Shown: in pieces, positions 42,593 to 50,049 of the stretch
Position numbering within the stretch: the first letter of the stretch is position 1
Layout of the letters: the number at the start of each line of letters is the position of its first letter
DNA from: JASLDZ01 sp964244065
GTDB taxonomy: Bacteria > Pseudomonadota > Alphaproteobacteria > Caulobacterales > Caulobacteraceae
Length of the DNA: 64,000 bases
Reading direction: 5' to 3'
Assembly: GCA_964244065.1 (NCBI GenBank)
Contig: CAXTHH010000001.1
Location: 682,001-746,000, forward strand
Translations under genes and position numbers: made by a program
The notes under the pieces: generated by a model
The model's database searches: none
Seen by the model: the letters and a program-made list of their open reading frames with translations, nothing else
What the model was told of the DNA's origin: nothing

Positions 42593-44158
42593 ATGTGGCG
42601 TGTGAAGTCGCTGGACGCGATCCTGGCGACCGCCGAGAAGAAGTCGCTGTCCCGCTCGCTCGGGCCCGTGCAGCTGACCCTCCTCGGCATCGGCGCGGTG
42701 ATCGGCACCGGCATCTTCGTGCTCACGGCCACGGCGGCGCAGAAGGCCGGCCCGGGGATGATGGTCTCCTTCATCATCGCCGGCGCGGTCTGCGCGGTGG
42801 CGGCGCTCTGCTATTCCGAGCTGGCGTCGATGGTGCCCGTGGCGGGCTCGGCCTACACCTACAGCTATGCGGTGATGGGCGAGATGGTGGCCTGGCTGGT
42901 CGGCTGGGCGCTGATCCTGGAGTACGCCCTGGGCGCCAGCGCCGTGGCGGTCGGCTGGTCGGGCTTCATCACGGGGCTGTTCGACAGCGTGGGGCTGCAC
43001 CTTCCGCACGCCCTGACCGTGGGCCCCCCGATCAACCTCGGCTTCCTGAAGGGCGGCGAGGTGGGCGGCCTGTTCAACCTGCCCGCCGTGCTGATCACGG
43101 GCCTGGTCACGCTGCTGCTGATCGTCGGCACCAAGGAGAGCGCGTCGGTCAACGCCGTGCTGGTGGTGATCAAGATCACGGCGCTGACGGTGTTCCTGAT
43201 CGTCACCCTGCCGGTGATCACGGGCCACATGGACCGGTTCACCCCCTTCACGCCGCGCGGCTGGGGCAACCCGCTCAGCTCTTCGGGCGCGGGGGTGCTG
43301 GGCGCCGCCGCCTCGATCTTCTTCGCCTACGTGGGCTTCGACGCGGTCTCGACCGCCGCCGAGGAGACCAAGAACCCGCAGCGCAACGTGCCGATCGGCC
43401 TGATCGGCAGCCTGCTGATCTGCACCGTCTTCTACCTCCTGGTCGCCTCCGGCGTGATCGGCGCCTGGGGCGCCCAGCCGCTGGCCGACGCCAACGGCGT
43501 CTTCTACGCCGACGGCTCGCCCGCCCTGCGCGCCGCGGCGGAGTGCCAGAGCCCGAACGCGCCCACCGTCTGCTCCAAGGAGGCGCTGGCCTATGTGGCG
43601 CGCAAGGTGGCTTCGCCCTGGGTGGGCAACGCCATCGGCCTGGCCGCGGCCATCGCCCTGCCCTCGGTAGTCCTGCTGATGATGTACGGCCAGACGCGCA
43701 TCTTCTTCGTGATGGCGCGCGACGGCCTGCTGCCCCGCCGCCTCAGCGCGGTCCATGCCAAGTTCAAGACACCGTGGATCATCACCATGGTGACGGGGCT
43801 GGTGGTGGCCATCGCAGCCGCCTTCCTGCCCGTGGGCCAGCTGGCGGACTACTCCAACGCCGGCACCCTGTTCGCCTTCGCCGCCGTCTCGGTGGGCGTC
43901 ATGATCCTGCGCTTCACGGACAAGACGCGGCACAGGCCGTTCCGCACCCCGCTGCTGTTCGTGGTGGCGCCCGCGTCGATCATCGGCTGCCTGGTCTTGT
44001 TCGCCAGCCTGAACGCCGAGTCCAAGGTGCTGTTCGCGAGCTGGGCGGCGCTGGGCCTCGTTTTCTACTTCGCCTACGGTTACTGGCGCTCGAACGTGGC
44101 CCGGGGCGTGGTGGACTCGGACGACGACGACGACCTGACGGGGATCGAGCGGGCCTGA
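42593..44158 (+). CDS. APC-family amino acid permease
   Basis: A 521-residue membrane transporter of the amino acid-polyamine-organocation family with 12 or more membrane helices. The first helix contains the substrate-binding IGAVIGTGIFVLTA break; ELASMVPVAGSAYTYSYAVMGE follows, and FFAYVGFDAVSTAAEETKNPQRNVP is typical of the cationic amino acid transporter (CAT/YhdG) branch. A loop near residues 300-340 contains two Cys. The tail is acidic (SDDDDD). ATG 42593 has GGAG nine bases before; an in-frame GTG nine bases upstream is less likely. The gene stands alone, so the substrate is open. Confidence 0.93.
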   Translation: MWRVKSLDAILATAEKKSLSRSLGPVQLTLLGIGAVIGTGIFVLTATAAQKAGPGMMVSFIIAGAVCAVAALCYSELASMVPVAGSAYTYSYAVMGEMVAWLVGWALILEYALGASAVAVGWSGFITGLFDSVGLHLPHALTVGPPINLGFLKGGEVGGLFNLPAVLITGLVTLLLIVGTKESASVNAVLVVIKITALTVFLIVTLPVITGHMDRFTPFTPRGWGNPLSSSGAGVLGAAASIFFAYVGFDAVSTAAEETKNPQRNVPIGLIGSLLICTVFYLLVASGVIGAWGAQPLADANGVFYADGSPALRAAAECQSPNAPTVCSKEALAYVARKVASPWVGNAIGLAAAIALPSVVLLMMYGQTRIFFVMARDGLLPRRLSAVHAKFKTPWIITMVTGLVVAIAAAFLPVGQLADYSNAGTLFAFAAVSVGVMILRFTDKTRHRPFRTPLLFVVAPASIIGCLVLFASLNAESKVLFASWAALGLVFYFAYGYWRSNVARGVVDSDDDDDLTGIERA

Positions 44159-44232
44159 CGGCCCGCGCGCCGGGGCGGAGCGTGTTTCACGCCCGCCATC
44201 GCCTCGCCTCCATCGCGCTCTAGCGTGCCGAC

Positions 44233-44991
44233 ATGACGACGACGGCCAGCACGGCGGACGCGGCGGAGCCCACCAGCGCGGGGCGCGTGGTGGTGGTCGA
44301 CGACGACCCCGGCATCCGGGACGCGGTGGGCGAGTTCCTCGGCCGCCACGGTTTCGAGGTGGCGGAGGCGGCGGACGGCCAGGGCCTCGCCCGCGCCCTG
44401 GCCGTGGCCCCCGCCGACGTGATCGTGCTCGACGTCATGCTGCCCGGCGACGACGGCCTGACCCTGTGCCGCCGCATAACCGCCCAGCCGGATGCGCCGG
44501 CGGTGATCATGCTCTCCGCCATGGGCGAGGACACCGACCGGATCGTGGGCCTGGAGCTCGGCGCCGACGACTACCTGGCCAAGCCCTGCAACCCCCGCGA
44601 GCTCCTGGCCCGCGTCCGCGCCGTGCTCCGCCGCCGGGGCGAGGCGCGCGCCGCCGAGGGCCTGGCCGCCGCCTGCGAGTTCGACGGCTGGCGCCTCGAC
44701 CTCGTGCGCCGCGAGCTGAAGAGCCCGGACGGCGCCGTGGTGAACCTCTCCGGCGGCGAGTTCACGCTGCTGCGCGCCTTTGTGGAGAACCCGCAGAGGG
44801 TGATGACCCGCGACCAGCTGCTGGACCACGCGCGCGGCCCGGACAGCGACGCCTACGACCGCGCCATCGACGTGCAGATCAGCCGGCTGCGCAAGAAGCT
44901 GGACGACGGGGTCGCCGCCCCGTCCGGCGGGCTGATCCGCACCGTGCGCAACGAGGGCTACGTCTTCACCCCCGCGGTCACCCGCCGGTGA
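44233..44991 (+). CDS. OmpR-family response regulator
   Basis: A 252-residue DNA-binding response regulator. The receiver domain has the acidic pair in VVVDDDPG, the phosphoacceptor D67 in VIVLDVMLPGDDG and the Lys in LAKPCNPREL; a winged-helix domain (about residues 150-248) ends with DVQISRLRKKLDDG and RTVRNEGYVFTP. An N-terminal 17-residue extension is present. Its stop overlaps the GTG start of the histidine kinase gene, so the pair forms one two-component system, closest in plan to OmpR/EnvZ. Confidence 0.96.
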   Translation: MTTTASTADAAEPTSAGRVVVVDDDPGIRDAVGEFLGRHGFEVAEAADGQGLARALAVAPADVIVLDVMLPGDDGLTLCRRITAQPDAPAVIMLSAMGEDTDRIVGLELGADDYLAKPCNPRELLARVRAVLRRRGEARAAEGLAAACEFDGWRLDLVRRELKSPDGAVVNLSGGEFTLLRAFVENPQRVMTRDQLLDHARGPDSDAYDRAIDVQISRLRKKLDDGVAAPSGGLIRTVRNEGYVFTPAVTRR

Positions 44992-46400
44992 AGCGGGGCG
45001 AGCCGATCGTCGCGCGGATCCTGGAAGGACGAAGGCGGCGGCGCTCCGCCTCCTTCTTCACCCAGCTGTTCGCCCTGGTGCTGCTGTCGCTCGTCGGATC
45101 CTGGGCGGTGAACGTGGGGATCATCTACCTGGTGCCGCCCCCGCCGCCCGAGTTCTTCCGCGTGAGCGAGCTCGCCGCCGCGCTGAAGGCGCAGGGCGCC
45201 CCGGTGACCGCGCGCAACGGGCGGGTGCTCGCGGCGACGATCGCGCCCGCCTTGGCCTCGCCGCGGAACACCCGCCCGAGCGCCATGTCCGGCGTGCTGC
45301 AAGCCGAGCTGGCGGCCAAGCTCGGCGCGCCGCGGGGCGGCTCGCGGCTGCTGCTGCTCGACTCCTACCGCGGCCCGGTCAGCCGCTCGGTGCGCACCTA
45401 CCAGCGGCAGCTGGCGCCCGAGCCCAGCGACCTGCAGAGCGACCACTGGATCGTCGCGCCGCTGGAGGCCGCGGCCCGCCTGCCCGACGGCCGCTGGGCG
45501 GTGGTGCGGCAGGTGGAGACGGCGCCCTTCTCCACCTGGAGCCAGCGGGTGGCCCTGTGGTTCGCCCTCTCCGTGCTGGTCATGGCGCCGCTCGCGTATC
45601 TGTTCTCCCGCCGTTTCTCCCGGCCCATCGTGGAGTTCGCCGCGGCCGCCGAGCGGCTGGGGCGCGACCCCGGCGCCGCGCCGCTGGTGGCCCCTCGCGG
45701 ACCCGCGGAGGTGGACGCCGCGGCCGCGGCCTTCAACGAGATGCGCGAGCGCCTGCGCCGCTACGTGCAGGACCGCACGGCCATGGTCGGCGCCATCGCC
45801 CACGACCTGCGCACCCCCCTGACGCGCCTGCGCTTCCGCGTCGAGAACGCGCCCGCGCCCCTGGCCGCCAAGATGACGGCCGACATCGAGCAGATGGAGC
45901 AGATGATCTCCGATACGCTCGCCTTCGTGCGAGACGCCACGCACCAGGGCGAGCGGCGCCGGCTGGAGCTGTCGTCCCTGGTCGCCACCGTGGCCGACGA
46001 GATGGCCGACACGGGGCTGGACGTGCGGTCCGACTCCTCGGCGCCGGTGGTGGTCTACGGCGACGCCCTGGCGCTGCGGCGCCTCGTGACCAACCTGCTG
46101 GACAACGCCGTGAAGTTCGGCGCGCGCGCCCGCGCCCGGGTCTACGCCCAGGACGGCGCGGCGGTGGTGGAGGTGGACGACGACGGACCCGGCGTGCCCG
46201 CCGACCAGCGCGAGCGCGTGTTCGAGCCCTTCCACCGCGGCGAGCCCTCCCGCAGCCGGGCCACGGGCGGCGCCGGCCTCGGCCTGGCGGTGGTGCGGAC
46301 CATCGCCCGCGCGCACGGCGGCGAGGCGGAACTGGAGAACCGGCCCGACGGCGGCCTGCGCGCCCGCGCCCGCCTGCCGCTGCCGCTGAGCCCGGCGTGA
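44988..46400 (+). CDS. EnvZ-like sensor histidine kinase
   Basis: A 470-residue membrane kinase: a basic cytoplasmic start, membrane helix 1 (about residues 22-46), a periplasmic sensor region of about 140 residues, membrane helix 2 (about 187-208), a HAMP domain, the dimerisation helix with AIAHDLRTPLTRL (His 272) and an ATPase domain with NLLDNAVKFG (N box), DDGPGVP (G1) and GGAGLGLAVV (G2). The Pro-rich YLVPPPPPEFF follows helix 1, as in many EnvZ-type sensors. It starts with GTG overlapping the response regulator stop and itself overlaps the EF-hand lipoprotein gene. Confidence 0.95.
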   Translation: MKRGEPIVARILEGRRRRRSASFFTQLFALVLLSLVGSWAVNVGIIYLVPPPPPEFFRVSELAAALKAQGAPVTARNGRVLAATIAPALASPRNTRPSAMSGVLQAELAAKLGAPRGGSRLLLLDSYRGPVSRSVRTYQRQLAPEPSDLQSDHWIVAPLEAAARLPDGRWAVVRQVETAPFSTWSQRVALWFALSVLVMAPLAYLFSRRFSRPIVEFAAAAERLGRDPGAAPLVAPRGPAEVDAAAAAFNEMRERLRRYVQDRTAMVGAIAHDLRTPLTRLRFRVENAPAPLAAKMTADIEQMEQMISDTLAFVRDATHQGERRRLELSSLVATVADEMADTGLDVRSDSSAPVVVYGDALALRRLVTNLLDNAVKFGARARARVYAQDGAAVVEVDDDGPGVPADQRERVFEPFHRGEPSRSRATGGAGLGLAVVRTIARAHGGEAELENRPDGGLRARARLPLPLSPA

Positions 46401-47137
46401 GGGCCGCCCCGCTCGTGCTCGCCGGCGTGCTGGCCCTGGCCGCCTGCGCCTCGGACGGCGACACGGGGCGCGGGCGTCCGCCGGGCGGGCCAGAGGGGCC
46501 GCGCCGGGTCGGCCCCGCTGTGTTCATCAGCCCCGCCGGCGAGCCGTTCCGCGCCGGACCGGGCGAGCCCTATCCCTCGGCGGCCTGGTTCCGGGGCGCG
46601 GATGCGGACGGCGACGGCCGGCTCGCGCCCGCCGAGTTCCTGGCCGACGCCGAGCGGGCCTTCCGGCGCTACGACGCCGACGGCGACGGCGTGATCGACG
46701 GGTTCGAGATCGCCGACTACGAGCAGCGAATCGCCCCGGAGATCCTGCCGCGGGTCGGTCGGCTCCGCGCCGACGAGGGCCAGAACCCGCGCCTGTTCGA
46801 CGGCGAGCGCGGCGGGCGCGGCCGAGGCGGCGGGCGCGAGCGTGGGGATGGGCAGACCGAACGCAGCCGCCGCCTGCGCGCCGGCGACGACCTGATGAGC
46901 GGCGCCGCCGCCTACGGCATGCTCGCCGAGCCCGAACCGCTTCGCGCGGCGGATTCGGACCTCGACGGCAAGGTCAGCCTGGCCGAATGGCGCGCCCGCA
47001 CCCGCCGCCGCTTCACGCTGCTCGACACCGCCTCGGCGGGCACGCTGACGCTGGCCGCCCTGCCCAGGACGGCGGTGCAGGTGCAGGCGGAGCGCCGCGC
47101 CGGCCGCGGCGGGCCGGGGCGGCGGCCGCCGCGCTAG
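46397..47137 (+). CDS. EF-hand calcium-binding lipoprotein
   Basis: A 246-residue predicted lipoprotein (lipobox LAAC, Cys at residue 17). Three EF-hand loops are seen: DADGDGRLAPAEF, DADGDGVIDGFEI and DSDLDGKVSLAEW; between the second and third lies an Arg/Gly-rich stretch (RGGRGRGGGRERGDG). It should bind calcium in the periplasm. The GTG start overlaps the kinase stop (GTGA), so all three genes are likely one translationally coupled operon, which links the sensor to a calcium-binding envelope protein. That link is inference. Confidence 0.9.
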   Translation: MRAAPLVLAGVLALAACASDGDTGRGRPPGGPEGPRRVGPAVFISPAGEPFRAGPGEPYPSAAWFRGADADGDGRLAPAEFLADAERAFRRYDADGDGVIDGFEIADYEQRIAPEILPRVGRLRADEGQNPRLFDGERGGRGRGGGRERGDGQTERSRRLRAGDDLMSGAAAYGMLAEPEPLRAADSDLDGKVSLAEWRARTRRRFTLLDTASAGTLTLAALPRTAVQVQAERRAGRGGPGRRPPR

Positions 47138-47141
47138 GGCC

Positions 47142-47438
47142 TCAGCGGCGCGCCAGCAGAACGCCCAGGATCAGGCCGGCCGCGAAGGCGGAGCCCGCCG
47201 AGACGCCCACAGCGATGAAGGGCTTGGTCTGCACCGTGTCGCGCAGCACGTCGGCCTGGTCGGCCGCCCACTCGCGCGCGGCGGCGGACTGCTCGCCCAC
47301 GGCCCGGCGCACCTGCTCGGCGGTCTGCTGCGCACGCTCCTGGGCGGAGGCGGCGATCTTCTGGGCGTCCGCCTTCAGGCTGCGCGCGGCGGCGGGGGCG
47401 CCGCCCTCGGTCTGGGTGTCTGCAGTGGCGTCGGTCAT
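47142..47438 (-). CDS. DUF883/ElaB-like membrane-anchored helical protein
   Basis: A 98-residue protein: a polar Ala/Glu/Gln-rich helical region (about residues 20-70, SLKADAQKIAASAQERAQQT) and a C-terminal membrane helix with Gly (PFIAVGVSAGSAFAAGLILGVLLARR). This is the plan of ElaB/YqjD/YgaM tail-anchored ribosome-associated stress proteins. An exact GGAAC-N16-CGTT site lies 27-51 bp upstream of the ATG, so it should belong to the general stress regulon. It is downstream of phyR in the same direction with its own promoter. Confidence 0.87.
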   Translation of the reverse strand: MTDATADTQTEGGAPAAARSLKADAQKIAASAQERAQQTAEQVRRAVGEQSAAAREWAADQADVLRDTVQTKPFIAVGVSAGSAFAAGLILGVLLARR

Positions 47439-47464
47439 GAAAGGCTCCCGGGAGGTCGCCGCAA

Positions 47465-47489
47465 AACGTGCGCCTACGGCCCAGGTTCC
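47465..47489 (-). promoter_or_regulatory. EcfG-type promoter of the DUF883-like gene
   Basis: On the minus strand GGAAC (47489-47485) is followed after exactly 16 bases by CGTTTT (CGTT at 47468-47465), a perfect match to the alphaproteobacterial general stress consensus. The ATG at 47438 is 27 bp past the -10. Confidence 0.85.
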
Positions 47490-47497
47490 CCGACGGC

Positions 47498-48274
47498 TCA
47501 GGCGGCGGAGCGCGCGGCCTGGGGCTTGTGGAAGAAGAGGGCCTGGCCGATCAGCGCCTTCACCGCCTCCTCGCGGAACGGCTTGGTGATCAGGAACGCG
47601 GGCTCGGGCCGCTCGCCGGTGAGCAGGTGCTCGGGGAAGGCGGTGATGAAGATCACGGGGATGTCGAACGACTTGAGGATCTCGCTGGCGGCGTCCATGC
47701 CGCTGGAGCCGTCCGCCAGGCGGATGTCGGCGAGCACCAGGCCCGGCCGCACGCCGCGCGCCGTCTCCACCGCCTCGTCGCGCGTGGTGGCCACGCCGCC
47801 GACGTTGTGTCCGAGCTCGCGCACGAGGCGCGTGAGGTCGAGGGCGATGATCGGCTCGTCCTCTATGATCAGCACGTCGGTGGCCAGTTGGCGCTCCAGC
47901 TCGGCCTGCGCCTGGGCGAGCTTGCGCTCGAGCTCGGGCGGGGCGACGCCCATCACCTGCGCGGCCTCGAAGGTGGTGAAGCCCTCCATGGCCACCAGCA
48001 GAAGCGCCGCCCGATGCTCGGGCGAGAGCGTCTGCAGCCGTTCGTCCGCCCCGGTGCCCGCGCCCGCCGCGTAGCCGCCCGACCGCCGCCAGGCCGTGTA
48101 GAGCGCCCGGAACAGCGCGGGACGCAGCGGCGCGTCGGGGTCGAGCCGCAGGGCGCCGGAGAGCAGCTCCTCCAGCGTGGCCTGCACCAGGTCGTCGCCC
48201 TGCGCCTGCGAGCCGGTGAGCGCCCGCGCATAGCGGCGCAGGTACGGCGCCTGGCGGACGATCTGCTTGGGCAT
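47498..48274 (-). CDS. phyR: General stress response regulator PhyR
   Basis: A 258-residue PhyR. The N-terminal half is a sigma-factor mimic (YLRRYARALTGSQAQGDDLVQATLEEL; SPEHRAALLLVAMEGFTTFEAAQVMGV) and the C-terminal half a receiver (VLIIEDEPIIALDL, phosphoacceptor near D183 in LVLADIRLADGSSG, ITKPF). When phosphorylated it binds the anti-sigma factor NepR and frees EcfG. I chose ATG 48274 (MPKQIVRQAPYLRRY); a longer reading adds a non-conserved extension that would cross the promoter. An exact EcfG promoter lies 93-117 bp upstream, giving positive feedback. Confidence 0.96.
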   Translation of the reverse strand: MPKQIVRQAPYLRRYARALTGSQAQGDDLVQATLEELLSGALRLDPDAPLRPALFRALYTAWRRSGGYAAGAGTGADERLQTLSPEHRAALLLVAMEGFTTFEAAQVMGVAPPELERKLAQAQAELERQLATDVLIIEDEPIIALDLTRLVRELGHNVGGVATTRDEAVETARGVRPGLVLADIRLADGSSGMDAASEILKSFDIPVIFITAFPEHLLTGERPEPAFLITKPFREEAVKALIGQALFFHKPQAARSAA

Positions 48275-48366
48275 GCGGCCTCCGTCCCCTCCGCCTGCAG
48301 GCTCGCTCCCGGCCTGGGCGCGCACGGCCTCAGGGGCTTCACCCCCGCGACGTGCAGCGACGGAAA

Positions 48367-48391
48367 AACGGCCGAGCTTCATTCAAGTTCC
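48367..48391 (-). promoter_or_regulatory. EcfG-type promoter of phyR
   Basis: On the minus strand GGAAC (48391-48387) is followed after exactly 16 bases by CGTTTTT (CGTT at 48370-48367). The leader to the phyR ATG would be about 85 nt. Confidence 0.88.
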
Positions 48392-48533
48392 TGCCCGCGA
48401 GGGGCTTCCCGGTGGCGCGAGCGTCTCGTCGCACGGCGCCCGGGGCCCGGCGAGATGGCAGATTGGCGCGCGGGGGATCGCCCGGGCGCCTGCCGTGTTC
48501 ACGTCAGCGAGCCCCTCGCTCCAGGACCCCGCC

Positions 48534-48710
48534 ATGCCCGATCCGCTCGATCCCCCGCCCTCCGAGGACGTGCCCTCGCCGCCCTTCCCCGAGATCGATC
48601 CGGCCGGAGCGCCGGACGAATCTCCCGCCCCCGCATCGCTGCCAGACGACGGTCTGGGCCGCCCCATCGACGGCTCCGTCATGGGCGCCGGAAGCGCCGA
48701 TCCGGGCTGA
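48534..48710 (+). CDS. Small Pro/Asp/Glu-rich disordered protein (58 residues)
   Basis: An ATG with AGGA eight bases upstream opens a 58-residue acidic, proline-rich reading frame (MPDPLDPPPSEDVPSPPFPE at the start) with no predicted structure. It lies between the divergent phyR and KGG genes. It was checked as a candidate nepR and does not have that helix pattern. It may be a real small stress gene or a chance frame; composition alone cannot decide. Confidence 0.4.
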   Translation: MPDPLDPPPSEDVPSPPFPEIDPAGAPDESPAPASLPDDGLGRPIDGSVMGAGSADPG

Positions 48711-48731
48711 GCCCTAGGTCGGGAACCGGAC

Positions 48732-48756
48732 GGAACCCTGGCTTGGGGAGCCGGTT
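48732..48756 (+). promoter_or_regulatory. Candidate EcfG promoter variant before the KGG gene
   Basis: GGAAC (48732-48736) is followed after 16 bases by GGTT (48753-48756), one mismatch from CGTT. A second GGAAC lies ten bases further upstream but at the wrong spacing. The ATG of the KGG-motif gene is 54 bp past the -10. Confidence 0.55.
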
Positions 48757-48809
48757 ACGCTTCCATACGCCGCACCCCCCCCAAGGCGGCGCAACTGGAG
48801 GAATCGGAG

Positions 48810-49022
48810 ATGGCGCAAGGCGCTGGAGCGACACAGACCCCGACCAAGTCCAACCGCGGCTTCGCCTCCATGGACCGCGAGAAGCAGCGCGCCATCGCCC
48901 GCAAGGGCGGTGAGAGCGTGCCCAACGAGAAGCGGTCCTTCAGCCAGGACCGCGAGCTCGCCGCCGCCGCCGGCCGCAAGGGCGGCGAGGCCAGCCAGGG
49001 CGCCCGGCGCAAGACGGACTGA
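48810..49022 (+). CDS. KGG-motif general stress protein
   Basis: A 70-residue, highly charged protein with two KGG repeats: NRGFASMDREKQRAIARKGG, then SFSQDRELAAAAGRKGGEA. This is the stress-induced KGG family (con-10/GsiB/YciG-like), hydrophilic proteins made on desiccation or stationary-phase stress. A good GGAGGAAT ribosome site precedes the ATG. A candidate EcfG promoter lies upstream and ecfG itself starts 76 bp downstream in the same direction; a short GCGCCC/GGGCGC hairpin (49045-49059) sits in that gap. Confidence 0.93.
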   Translation: MAQGAGATQTPTKSNRGFASMDREKQRAIARKGGESVPNEKRSFSQDRELAAAAGRKGGEASQGARRKTD

Positions 49023-49098
49023 GGTCGGACCGACATCCCCGAATGCGCCCGACGGGCGCGTCCCGCCGTCCGCCGCACGGGTGCGGCTCGGAGTGAGC

Positions 49099-49677
49099 AT
49101 GGCCGTCGCCGCGAGCGTCGAGAAGGTGGATGGTCCGGCGCCCTCGGCCGCCGAGCGCACCTGGCGCGACCAGGTGGTCGAGCAGATCCCGCCCCTGCGC
49201 GCCTTCGCCTGGTCCCTGTGCCGCAACGCGTCGGACGCGGACGACCTTGTCCAGGACACGCTCATCAAGGCGTGGTCGAACCGGGAGAAGTTCGAGCCGG
49301 GCACCAACCTGCGCGCCTGGCTCTTCACCATCCTGCGCAACACCTACTACACGGCCGTGGTCCGGCGGCGGCGCGAGGTGGCGGACGAGGACGGGAAGCA
49401 CGCCGCGGCCCTGTCCGAGGCGCCTACGCAGGACTGGTCTGTGGCCATGCGGGGCTTGGAAGCGGCGCTCCGCAAGCTGCCAGACGAGCACCGGGAGGCG
49501 CTGATCCTCGTGGGCGCGGCCGGGATGAGCTACGAGGAGGCGGCGGAGGTGTGCGGCTGCGCGCTCGGCACGATCAAGAGCCGCGTGAACCGCGCCCGTC
49601 ACCGCCTGATGCAGCTGATGGACCTGGAGGACCCGGCCGACGCCTTCGCCTCCTCGACAGGGGCCGCGCCGGCCTGA
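49099..49677 (+). CDS. ecfG: EcfG-type sigma factor of the general stress response
   Basis: A 192-residue ECF sigma factor of the EcfG (ECF15) group. Region 2 has LRAFAWSLCRNASDADDLVQ and GTNLRAWLFTILRNTYYT; region 4 has ALRKLPDEHREALILVGAAG, MSYEEAAEVCGCALGTIKSR and VNRARHRLMQL. These phrases are near-diagnostic of EcfG. It directs transcription from GGAAC-N16/17-CGTT promoters, two exact copies of which are in this window. ATG 49099 is used; a GTG six bases earlier is possible. A nepR-like gene converges on it 1 bp after its stop. Confidence 0.95.
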   Translation: MAVAASVEKVDGPAPSAAERTWRDQVVEQIPPLRAFAWSLCRNASDADDLVQDTLIKAWSNREKFEPGTNLRAWLFTILRNTYYTAVVRRRREVADEDGKHAAALSEAPTQDWSVAMRGLEAALRKLPDEHREALILVGAAGMSYEEAAEVCGCALGTIKSRVNRARHRLMQLMDLEDPADAFASSTGAAPA

Positions 49678-49678
49678 G

Positions 49679-49885
49679 CTAGGAGGCGCGGGGCCGCCGG
49701 GCGGCGGGGTCGAACAGCTCGCCGCGCTGGAACGCCTCCTCCAGCGCATCGGTCAGCTCGATCAAACGACTGGGCATGGGGCCGGCGCTCACCTCGCCGA
49801 ACATCCGCTTCAGCTGATCGCCCAGTTGCGGCTGGCACAGATCCAGCGCCCCCGGCGCTGCGAACTCGGGACGGGGCTTCCCCAT
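49679..49885 (-). CDS. NepR-like anti-sigma factor
   Basis: A 68-residue protein whose core (LGDQLKRMFGEVSAGPMPSR, then LIELTDALEEAF) matches the NepR pattern of two short helices with the central Pro-x-Pro: (I/L)GxxL(K/R)xx(Y/F)xxVxxxPxPxR. NepR holds EcfG inactive and is titrated by PhyR-P. I chose the ATG at 49883-49885 because it gives the usual NepR length; longer upstream readings are unlikely. Unusually the gene is convergent with ecfG instead of upstream in one operon. Assignment is by motif and context and would need a profile search. Confidence 0.78.
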   Translation of the reverse strand: MGKPRPEFAAPGALDLCQPQLGDQLKRMFGEVSAGPMPSRLIELTDALEEAFQRGELFDPAARRPRAS

Positions 49886-49987
49886 GCGTCCGACCGAACT
49901 CCCAAGAGGCCGAATCCGGCCGTCCTGGCGGGAGGGGTAGCAAAGTTGTCGCACCCCCGTCGAGCCCCCTCCGTGACGGGCGGCGGC

Positions 49988-50013
49988 GGAACCTGCGCCC
50001 GAACGGGGCGGTT
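49988..50013 (+). promoter_or_regulatory. Candidate EcfG promoter variant before the Gly/Gln/Tyr-rich gene
   Basis: GGAAC (49988-49992) is followed after 17 bases by GGTTTT (GGTT at 50010-50013). The start codon at 50050 is 37 bp past the -10, with a GGAAGGA ribosome site between. Confidence 0.52.
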
Positions 50014-50049
50014 TTCCTCCCGCACTCTCCCCTCGGAAGGATGGATCAC

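Noticed and set aside
48534..48710. Small frame between phyR and ecfG as nepR
   Set aside because: It is Pro/Asp-rich without the two short helices and P-x-P core of NepR; the frame at 49679-49885 fits far better.
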